NCBI GenBank assembly: GCA_900540425.1
Contig: UQFU01000018.1
Location: 1-21,616, forward strand
Direction of reading: 5' to 3'
DNA from: an uncultured Alphaproteobacteria bacterium
GTDB taxonomy: Bacteria > Pseudomonadota > Alphaproteobacteria > RF32 > CAG-239
Length of the DNA stretch: 21,616 bases
Below, one piece after another: positions 15,205 through 21,616 of the stretch. The translations under genes were made by a program, and so were the position numbers. How positions within the stretch are numbered: position 1 is the first letter of the stretch; each line of letters opens with the position of its first letter. The notes under the pieces are model-generated. The model worked only from the letters and a program-made list of their open reading frames with translations, was not told where the DNA came from and made no database searches.

Positions 15205-16176
15205 TTAGAGATAAATCGCTACAACCTTGTGAACGTTTATCAAATCATCGTTTCCGATTTCGATACGTTCATCGGGATTCCAACGCAGTCCGTACAAAGC
15301 GCCGTTTTCATCTTCGCGAATGCTGACGATTTTGGCTTCTTCTTCATTGGTGTAAAATACGGCAATATCTCCGACGCTGACAACTTCCTGCGGATCGACA
15401 AACAATATCGAACGGGTCGGCAGCAGGCTGCCCAGGCGGCGTGTGCACAAATTGAGCGCATAGGCATCTTTCTTGTTGTAAAGATGCGGCGGCCGCTGAA
15501 CTTTCTTGGTTTCCTGATCAAAATCGACCAAAATGTCGCCGTTCTTTCCGGCAACGCCGTAAACCGACATTTTCAAAGCGTCTTGCGACGGCGTCGTAAA
15601 GGTCGAAATGGCGCCGCGCGGAGACGACAACAGCTTGTATTTGGCGTCGTTGCGCTGAATAATTTCATCAAGCAATCCCTTGTCTTCCAGAGACTTGATG
15701 CTTTCTTTCAACTCATCGGGAGAAAGGTTGAGCGCTTTGGCAATGTTCTTGAATTCTTTGTCGGAAACTTCGCGTTGCCCCATCTCGATGCGATGATAAA
15801 CAGACAATGTCATATCAGCACTTTCCGCCACCTCAATCAGGGTCAGATTCTTGTCGTTTCTGATTTGTCTTAACCCGGCACCAAGAGTTTTCAAGCCGGT
15901 TTTTTCGTTGATTTTGTTTCTTCTTTCCTGCTCTCTCCGCCAAGCCTGAACGATTTCCTGCTGGGAGTTTTGCTCATTGACAAACAAATCCTGCAACGGG
16001 CAGTCCAAAAATTCGGCTACGCGAACCAACTGTTCCTGATCAACCCGGCGGTACCCTTTTTCAATTTTAGAAATTGCGGACAGGCTGACAGACAAATGGT
16101 CGGCAAGCTCTTGCATGGAGCGCCCTCTCAGCCGGCGGTACATTCTGATTTGATTGGGGAAAATAATTTCTTCCAT
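15205..16176 (-). CDS. Transcriptional regulator: two XRE helix-turn-helix domains plus S24/LexA-like C-terminal domain
   Basis: This 323-aa cytoplasmic DNA-binding protein has a first XRE HTH at about 9-65 (MQELADHLSVSLSAISKIEKG), a second at about 100-156 (LTLIEVAESADMTLSVYHRIEMG), and a CI/LexA-like peptidase S24 fold at about 200-323. In the last domain, GSLLP (Ser250) aligns with the usual SMxP nucleophile motif, and AKIVSI (Lys282) with the catalytic Lys. If both are real, the protein could self-cleave in response to stress, as CI-type repressors of phages and integrative elements do. Otherwise the fold serves dimerisation. Two HTHs in one chain are less common. ATG 16176 follows AAGAGGA at good spacing. 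The gene stands alone between a palindrome-rich promoter region and a strong terminator, and probably controls the flanking secretion genes. Confidence 0.85.
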   Translation of the reverse strand: MEEIIFPNQIRMYRRLRGRSMQELADHLSVSLSAISKIEKGYRRVDQEQLVRVAEFLDCPLQDLFVNEQNSQQEIVQAWRREQERRNKINEKTGLKTLGAGLRQIRNDKNLTLIEVAESADMTLSVYHRIEMGQREVSDKEFKNIAKALNLSPDELKESIKSLEDKGLLDEIIQRNDAKYKLLSSPRGAISTFTTPSQDALKMSVYGVAGKNGDILVDFDQETKKVQRPPHLYNKKDAYALNLCTRRLGSLLPTRSILFVDPQEVVSVGDIAVFYTNEEEAKIVSIREDENGALYGLRWNPDERIEIGNDDLINVHKVVAIYL

Positions 16177-16203
16177 TTAATTATCCTCTTGATAAATTAA
16201 GAC

Positions 16204-16290
16204 ATTTGTAACCTAACTATATGCATATTAATATCACAAATCTGAAAAAATCAAGAAAATAGTACAAAAAAAGCCAAATTGTGTACAATT
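16204..16290 (-). promoter_or_regulatory. Promoter and candidate operators of the regulator gene
   Basis: On the minus strand, TTGATT (16254-16249) and TAATAT (16230-16225) with an 18-bp spacer form a candidate promoter. Overlapping the -10 are palindromes ATATGCATAT (16219-16228) and ATATTAATAT (16225-16234), flanked by ATTTGT (16204-16209) and ACAAAT (16236-16241). Further upstream is a perfect AATTGT-GT-ACAATT inverted repeat (16277-16290). These are reasonable operator candidates for autoregulation. AT-rich sequence gives short palindromes by chance, so only the ACAATT repeat stands out. Confidence 0.45.
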
Positions 16291-16325
16291 ATCGAAATCG
16301 TTGCCGCCGTTTCTTTGCGGGTTGT

Positions 16326-19300
16326 CTAATAATCCCCCCGCCGTTGTTTTTTTATCGTCTCTATTTCTTCTTCCGAAAGGCCGATAAATTCGCTGTCCTC
16401 AGTCAGGATAGCTTCGCCTTGGTTTCGCAGATAGCTTCCCAGACGCCCTAACATATTGTCTTTTTTATTTTTGATAAATTCTTCCGGATTTCCCCTGTCT
16501 CCGGGATTTTCCTTATAATGTTTTTTTATTGCTTCTACCTGTTCGGCTGACATTCCGGCAAACGCGATGGATTCCTTAGGCATAAAGTCTGCCAGCCGCC
16601 CTTTGTAATCAATAGCGCTCCGCAGATGCCCCTGCGTATAATAACTGTTAATGCCGAAACGCGGCTTCTTTTCGCTTTTCGGAACAACGGTTCCGTCTGC
16701 CGCCAGTTTCCGCTCTTGTACGCTGTTGACAACGCCGTTGCTGAACATAACCGTTGATTCTCTGATGCCTTTGCTGTTGGCTTTGCCCTGTTTTTCATAA
16801 ACAGTAATAATCTGTCCGCTTTCCTGGTCAACCCGCATGCTGAAATTATGGGTTGTTCCGTCTTTTTCAACTTTGGTCATGGTCAGCGAACCGTCGGAGC
16901 CGTTAGTAATTTCGCCTTGGCTTTCCATGTTGTTGAGAATGTTCAGCCGGCTCATGACGTCGGGCATTCGCTGTTGCATTACCGTCATCATCATCGCCTC
17001 GCCGGCAAGTTTGGGATCGATTCCCGGAACATTGCGCAGGGCGCTGGCAGCTTGCATGTTAATTTTTCCGTCTGCCTGTACGATACCAGACATTTCTTTG
17101 TCGGTAATCCTGATATCCCGTTTAACCTCCCGCCCGGCGGCGTTGGTGACGCTTTTTAGCTCAATCGGGCCATGTTTTTCCGTCCGGCTGGTTCCGCCCG
17201 CAATGCGCTGTCCTCCGGTGTTGTCGGCAATAATCTGTCCCTGCTTGTCAATGGTGACGGATTTCTCCTGCTTGCGCCGTAACAGTCCGGAACGCTCCTG
17301 ATAACTGTAGGTCGTGTTGCCGTCGCTGTCGATACTTTCGGAATAATTGGCCTTGTTTTTGAAGCCGCCGGATGTAAATTTGTTGGCGCGGACAGTCTGC
17401 GAATGTTGGCTGATGCTTTTCTTGGCTGCGTCATATTGCCGTCCGATGGCACCGCTCAAAGCTCCTAATCCCAATTTGCTGTTAATGGCGCTTGCCGCCG
17501 GAGCGATAACTCTGCTGGTGGCGTTTTTGGCGCCGCTGGCTGCCAGGGTGCCGATTGTCGTGCCGATGTTGGTGTTGGAAACGCTGGAAGCAAACCGTCT
17601 CGCAAATTGCGAAATCTGGCCGAGCACTGCCCAGCCGAGCAGCAGTACAAAAACGATTTGCAAAAACAAAACTCCCGTCCAGCTGAGATCGGTAAGCGCC
17701 GTCTGCCACAATCCCTGATCCGTTACCTTGTCCAAAGCGCCCAATGCTTCGCCGATGCTGTTTTCAATCGCCGTAATCAATATCATCATGATGATAGTCA
17801 GAAAGACAAAGTGGAACATGGCGCTGATAAACGATTCCCAAACCTTAATCACGTAACTTCGGGTTGATTTGAACGTATAAGCCCCGATTGCCGCCGGCAG
17901 CAGCGCGCAGGCGACGGCAAGCTGCAAAACGGCGTCCAGCATCAGAAACGGGAAAATAACCAACAGCAAAAGCCCCGAAACCCACATGCCGATTCCCGAA
18001 AGCAGATAAGCCGGGTGGGGAAGGTGCAAAAACGTGTAATATTCAACAAAGAAGGCTACGCAGATAGAAGAAGAACCCACCACCAGCACATCCATAATCC
18101 GGTCTTGAATGGCGGCAATCGTACACAAAATGCTGATACCCATTGAGGCGGGCAGGCCGCCTTCATTCATCTCGCCGCTCAGATTATAAGTGTCGGTACA
18201 TTCGACGGAACTCTGCATGACCAGTTGCGCCAGCTTAAACCCGGTGTTGAAAATCGGTTCCATGGCCATTTTCATAAAATAGTTGGAATCGCTGGTCAGG
18301 AAAATATAAACAATGATAAATATAAAGGTCTGATTTAAAAGCGTTTTGATAAGCGTCGGCGCATCTTTGCTTTCCATCGCCGAAACATGGGACAAAACCT
18401 TTATTGCCATCCAGACCGCAAAAGCAACCGATATCAAAATGGTTACCCACGGCGCCAGAGTTTCAAAAGATTTCTGAGCGATATTGCTTGCCGTTAAAAA
18501 TGCCGCCCGGAACAGATTGCAAAACAGGCAGGTTTGAATTCTCTGTTTCAGAACGCTGGGCAGGCAGTCACGGTCTTTATGTCCGTCGTTTGCCGGGGAG
18601 TCGATGTTGCCGACCACGCCAGTCAACTCTTCCAGATTGGGACGCGCGCTGCCGCCGCTGCCTCCTCCGCCGCCGGTGCCGACGTCTGCCTTTTCGTCAG
18701 TAGAATTATATCCGCCGCCGTCGCTCGCCGTGCCCCGGCCGCCGGCGACGGCATTTTCGTTCATCTCCGCAATCCGGTCGTCAGGGGTGCAGACAACGCT
18801 AGAAGCATCGTCGCCGAACGGATCAACAGCCACGCCGTTTTTCTGAACTTCATAGTGCAGATGTGCGCCGGTTGAACCGCCGGTGTTTCCGACAAAACCG
18901 ATAATCTGTCCTTTTTTAACATGGGTTCCGGCCGTAATGCCCGCTGCAAAGCAGGCCATATGGGCATAGAGGACAGTTGTTCCTTGAGGATTGTCAGCCT
19001 GTAATTTAATCAGGTTTCCGTATCCTGTCCCGCTTGAGGCGCTGTATTGATACCGTTTTTCAATAATAATACCGTCTGCCGCAGCATAAATCGGCGTTCC
19101 GGCCGTTGCCGCATAGTCGACACCTTTATGTCCGGTACCTTTGCCGGTGATTGGATGGATGCGATAACCGAACGGATCGGAAACGCGATTGACGCTGCCA
19201 ATCGGCGAAGCGTCGACGCAAGACGAACTGGCATCGCATTTGCTGTCGGTGGTGCATTTGCTTTCGTCGTACTGTTTGTCAGACAGGCCCGCTGTCGGGC

Positions 19301-19463
19301 AGGTGGCATTGGCATGGTTTGTATCGGCCGGCGCCGCCGGATTGCTGTCAGTCCGGTATGCAGAAACCGGTTTGGTAAACAAAAATGCAGCAGACAGCAA
19401 CAACACGGCCGGCAGAAAATTTCTGCCGATTTTGTTTGCGATATTTTTTGCCTCAAGTTTCAT
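16326..19463 (-). CDS. VirB6/TrbL-like membrane protein with N-terminal M23 peptidase domain
   Basis: This 1045-aa protein has a signal peptide (cleavage after VSA35), a Cys-rich spacer (Cys55, 70, 76, 82), then an M23/LytM endopeptidase domain (about 92-215). That domain has all the key residues: H112 and D116 (GHKGVD), H168 (YAHM), H201 and H203 (HLH). It is therefore probably an active peptidoglycan peptidase in the periplasm. A Gly/Ser linker leads to a CxxC motif (Cys312, Cys315) and a polytopic VirB6-like region to about residue 660, including FPFLMLDAVLQLAVACALLP. About 385 residues of polar, beta-rich-looking tail follow, probably cytoplasmic. VirB6 forms the inner-membrane platform, and T4SSs usually use a separate VirB1 lytic transglycosylase; here a different wall enzyme is fused to VirB6. 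The start has AGGCGG upstream and lies 13 bp after the previous VirB6-like gene. Confidence 0.88.
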   Translation of the reverse strand: MKLEAKNIANKIGRNFLPAVLLLSAAFLFTKPVSAYRTDSNPAAPADTNHANATCPTAGLSDKQYDESKCTTDSKCDASSSCVDASPIGSVNRVSDPFGYRIHPITGKGTGHKGVDYAATAGTPIYAAADGIIIEKRYQYSASSGTGYGNLIKLQADNPQGTTVLYAHMACFAAGITAGTHVKKGQIIGFVGNTGGSTGAHLHYEVQKNGVAVDPFGDDASSVVCTPDDRIAEMNENAVAGGRGTASDGGGYNSTDEKADVGTGGGGGSGGSARPNLEELTGVVGNIDSPANDGHKDRDCLPSVLKQRIQTCLFCNLFRAAFLTASNIAQKSFETLAPWVTILISVAFAVWMAIKVLSHVSAMESKDAPTLIKTLLNQTFIFIIVYIFLTSDSNYFMKMAMEPIFNTGFKLAQLVMQSSVECTDTYNLSGEMNEGGLPASMGISILCTIAAIQDRIMDVLVVGSSSICVAFFVEYYTFLHLPHPAYLLSGIGMWVSGLLLLVIFPFLMLDAVLQLAVACALLPAAIGAYTFKSTRSYVIKVWESFISAMFHFVFLTIIMMILITAIENSIGEALGALDKVTDQGLWQTALTDLSWTGVLFLQIVFVLLLGWAVLGQISQFARRFASSVSNTNIGTTIGTLAASGAKNATSRVIAPAASAINSKLGLGALSGAIGRQYDAAKKSISQHSQTVRANKFTSGGFKNKANYSESIDSDGNTTYSYQERSGLLRRKQEKSVTIDKQGQIIADNTGGQRIAGGTSRTEKHGPIELKSVTNAAGREVKRDIRITDKEMSGIVQADGKINMQAASALRNVPGIDPKLAGEAMMMTVMQQRMPDVMSRLNILNNMESQGEITNGSDGSLTMTKVEKDGTTHNFSMRVDQESGQIITVYEKQGKANSKGIRESTVMFSNGVVNSVQERKLAADGTVVPKSEKKPRFGINSYYTQGHLRSAIDYKGRLADFMPKESIAFAGMSAEQVEAIKKHYKENPGDRGNPEEFIKNKKDNMLGRLGSYLRNQGEAILTEDSEFIGLSEEEIETIKKQRRGDY

Positions 19464-19476
19464 CTTTTGCCGCCTG

Positions 19477-20832
19477 CTATTTTGTTTTTGCCATTTTTGC
19501 CAAATTCCCGGCTTTGAGCTTGCCGTATGCGCTCATCGCCTTTCCTCCGATAAACTTTCCGCCGGCCATGGCTCCTTTTCCGATACCTTTTCCGATTCCT
19601 GCAATCGCCCTGCCGGTTTGATGCGTCGCAATGTCCCGGGCCAATCCGACCGGCTTCATCGCCTGCCCCTGAATCATGCTGGCCATCCCGGTCATCTTCT
19701 CGTGCAGCGGGGCAATGTCTCCGAATATCCGGTCGGGGAAGAACTTGTTGACCAACTGCTGATTTTTGCCGATAAGCTTGATTGCATAAATAAAGGCAAT
19801 ACAGAAAACCAAGAATGTGTCGCCGGTAATGGAAAACATTTCAGAAATTTCGGTTGTTTTATCGTCTTTAATATAATCGAAAAACTTTTCCACATCTAAA
19901 ACCGCATCAACCAGAATAATCGCCAAGGTTGCGCAAATGGCCAAAAACGCATACGTTGCTGCCGCTTTCAGGATAATGCTGAAACAGGCGCCAACCCGGC
20001 CAGTCGTCGGCTTAAACGGCCAAAGCCCGATTGCCAGCGGTAACATAATGACGGCAAACCCGATTTTGAAAGTGATGTCCAGCAGATAAAAGCTGACGAA
20101 GATTGTCAGCAGAAATCCGACAAACCAGATTGCGGCGCCGCAAAGCCACAGCCACAGGTCGATGATTCGGAAACCGGCAACGCTCAGGGCATCAAGGGAA
20201 TGACACATTAACCCGTTGCCGAGAACCATGTTGGTTGCCACTTTTTTGCTTATTCCTTCCGTAAAGGCCAAGATTTTATCCAAAACCGCCGGATCAATAA
20301 TGTCGTCCGGGCCGTTATAAGTATATACATTGGTTGCCCCGCTGTCTGGTGCCGGCAGGCCGAAAGAGAGATATTGGTTGGCCAGATCCGCCCCGGCCGC
20401 CAGAATCGGATTGATAAAATAGTCAATCAGAACGGCAATCCCGGCGTTCAACATAACATAGGCCGCCAGAACCTTGAACGCAAATTTTAACAGTTCGCCC
20501 ATCATCTTGGGTGCTTCCGGATTGGTCAGGGAAGAAATGCGGGTAATGACAAAAAAGGCCACCCACAACAGCGAACCCACGGACAGCAGAATTTTTCCGG
20601 CGTTTTGGGATACTTCATAAGTCATGGCTCCCGCAGTCATGAATGCTTCCAGCAAAACCTTAATCGTAATGCAGGAAAAGCAGTCTTGAAACTCTTTCTG
20701 ATATTCCGCCATAGACTTGCATTCTGCCGCCGCCGCCGTATCCGTAAATAAAAACACCAGCAAAACTGCCGCGCCCAATGCCGACAGAGCCGGATACAAA
20801 CAGGAAAATATTTTGTGTCGGAAAGTCTGCAT
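19477..20832 (-). CDS. VirB6/TrbL-like polytopic membrane protein
   Basis: This 451-aa protein has a signal peptide (about 1-36, ending AAAA), a periplasmic segment with CxxC (Cys51, Cys54; DCFSC), then several TM helices and a Gly-rich cytoplasmic tail (IGKGIGKGAMAGGKFIGG). The core signature is FYLLDITFKIGFAVIMLPLAIGLWPFKPT, here cited in parts as FYLLDITFKIGF and LPLAIGLWPFKPT; both neighbours have recognisable versions. This marks it as a VirB6-like inner-membrane channel component. I chose ATG 20832 because GGGGAGG lies at ideal spacing, and because this ATG overlaps the upstream stop (TAATG), indicating coupling. An ATG at 20850 is in frame but lies upstream of that Shine-Dalgarno. It is one of three tandem paralogues. 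Confidence 0.85.
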   Translation of the reverse strand: MQTFRHKIFSCLYPALSALGAAVLLVFLFTDTAAAAECKSMAEYQKEFQDCFSCITIKVLLEAFMTAGAMTYEVSQNAGKILLSVGSLLWVAFFVITRISSLTNPEAPKMMGELLKFAFKVLAAYVMLNAGIAVLIDYFINPILAAGADLANQYLSFGLPAPDSGATNVYTYNGPDDIIDPAVLDKILAFTEGISKKVATNMVLGNGLMCHSLDALSVAGFRIIDLWLWLCGAAIWFVGFLLTIFVSFYLLDITFKIGFAVIMLPLAIGLWPFKPTTGRVGACFSIILKAAATYAFLAICATLAIILVDAVLDVEKFFDYIKDDKTTEISEMFSITGDTFLVFCIAFIYAIKLIGKNQQLVNKFFPDRIFGDIAPLHEKMTGMASMIQGQAMKPVGLARDIATHQTGRAIAGIGKGIGKGAMAGGKFIGGKAMSAYGKLKAGNLAKMAKTK

Positions 20833-21616
20833 TACTGCCTCCCCGCCCATTTGTTAAGTTTTTTGGAAACGGCAGAATGAACTTGCCTTGTCCTTTTGAT
20901 TGCCCTGCCGACATAACTTTTCTGGTATTTTTCGTTCATCTTCTGCATCCAGGCGACCTTGCCCAAGGCTTTCGCCGCACCGCCGGTAAACCAGCCCGCA
21001 ATCATCAGGCCGATGCCGAGCAGTTTTTGCTGGAAGCCGTCATCAACTTTTACGTCAACCATTGCCGAGGTTACCTCTTTGGCAACTTTAATGGTTGAAA
21101 CAATCATAAATGCCAGCAGCAAGATTGCCAGAAAGACGCCGCTGAAACTGTCCATGGCTTTTTCGGCCGCTTTGCCCGCATTTTGAGCTGCTTGTCCTGC
21201 CGCAGCGGTTCCTGGGCTGAATATTTCCGGATGTTGGGCAATGATTTCAAACAGCGCTTTCATGGAGATGGCAATCATAATCGAAATTCCCATCATAAAA
21301 GCAGCGGAAGACAAAATGGTTTTGACGCCGAAAATAGCCCACTTTTTCTGGAACGGATAAAACAAAACCAAAATCGGCAGCATAACCACAATAACGGCAA
21401 ATTTGAAAACGTTGTCCACCAAATAGAAAACAAAGCTGAGCTTGATGATCATAAAAGTAACCAGTAGGATAAGGCCGTTGACAATCATCCAAAAACTGCC
21501 CGAACGCATAATGCGGAAAGAAATGTAATTGCCGATGGAAAGCCGCTCGTTAAGGGCACAAATCATGCAGTTCATCATTTTGAGCGGCCCTTCCGGGAAG
21601 CCCTCCAAAGTGGCTT
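20832..21616 (-). CDS. VirB6/TrbL-like membrane protein, C-terminal part (5' end outside window)
   Basis: The frame is open to the window edge, so about the last 260 residues are visible; the TTG at 21608 is probably internal. The visible part starts at a Cys-containing segment (MMNCMICALNERL) equivalent to GNGLMCHSLDAL of the next gene. It has TM helices including FYLVDNVFKFAVIVVMLPIL followed by FYPFQKKWAI, the VirB6-like signature shared with both downstream genes. An Ala/Gly-rich loop (about 140-160 from the visible start) precedes another hydrophobic helix (AILLLAFMIVSTIKV). The basic C-terminus (KRTRQVHSAVSKKLNKWAG) is likely cytoplasmic. Its stop overlaps the next start by one base. 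Function is inferred as a T4SS inner-membrane platform subunit. Confidence 0.8.
   Translation of the reverse strand, partial: ATLEGFPEGPLKMMNCMICALNERLSIGNYISFRIMRSGSFWMIVNGLILLVTFMIIKLSFVFYLVDNVFKFAVIVVMLPILVLFYPFQKKWAIFGVKTILSSAAFMMGISIMIAISMKALFEIIAQHPEIFSPGTAAAGQAAQNAGKAAEKAMDSFSGVFLAILLLAFMIVSTIKVAKEVTSAMVDVKVDDGFQQKLLGIGLMIAGWFTGGAAKALGKVAWMQKMNEKYQKSYVGRAIKRTRQVHSAVSKKLNKWAGRQ

Noticed and set aside
16296..16325. Possible terminator after the VirB6-like/M23 gene
   Set aside because: Only a 4-bp CCGC/GCGG stem with no T tract on the minus strand; too weak to call.
1..21616. Assignment to a classical Dot/Icm (type IVB) system
   Set aside because: Apart from the DotG-like idea of repeats plus a VirB10 domain and a possible DotD-like fold in the lipoprotein, no DotA, DotC, DotH, DotI/IcmL or IcmF-like protein was recognised, while VirB6-like proteins and VirB11 are clear.

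Overview
The window is a large part of a chromosomal or integrative type IV secretion system (T4SS) locus with an unusual composition, probably from an alphaproteobacterium. The evidence for the host is indirect: moderate GC, tandem VirB6-like genes as in the Rickettsiales rvh system, a SPOR-domain protein, and frequent TTG/GTG starts. The taxon is an inference and was not checked by any search.

Layout. A plus-strand operon (1-9254) holds the end of a SPOR-domain protein, an inner-membrane-anchored giant repeat protein (1140 aa), a second giant repeat protein with a signal peptide at its N-terminus and a VirB10/TrbI domain at its C-terminus (1542 aa), and a VirB11-type ATPase. The two giants share a 17-residue (51-bp) tandem repeat of the general form DxxGNVIGRVxxDGxVx, and the repeats make up most of both proteins. 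The rest is on the minus strand. Reading down that strand, there are three tandem VirB6/TrbL-like polytopic membrane proteins (21616-16326), the last of which carries an intact M23 (LytM-type) peptidase domain at its N-terminus. Next is a monocistronic XRE/S24-like regulator (16176-15205) with its own terminator. A second minus-strand cluster (15025-9206) follows: an 848-aa acidic, low-complexity protein with WEWEYE repeats, a small helical protein, a secretin-like outer-membrane lipoprotein, a single-pass membrane protein with a Cys pair, and a frameshifted two-TM protein. That cluster converges on, and overlaps, the end of the VirB11 gene.

How the parts may work together. VirB11 would power the machine from the cytoplasm and the VirB6 paralogues would form the inner-membrane platform. 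The M23 domain and the SPOR protein would open or bind peptidoglycan. The lipoprotein secretin-like subunit and the VirB10 C-terminal domain would form the outer-membrane channel. The two repeat giants would bridge the periplasm. The VirB10 function looks split: the inner-membrane anchor sits on one repeat protein and the channel domain on another. This is the strongest candidate for a new architecture here.

No tRNA, rRNA, CRISPR array, insertion sequence or attachment site was recognised. VirB4, VirD4, VirB8, VirB9, relaxase and pilin genes are not seen in the window and may lie outside it.
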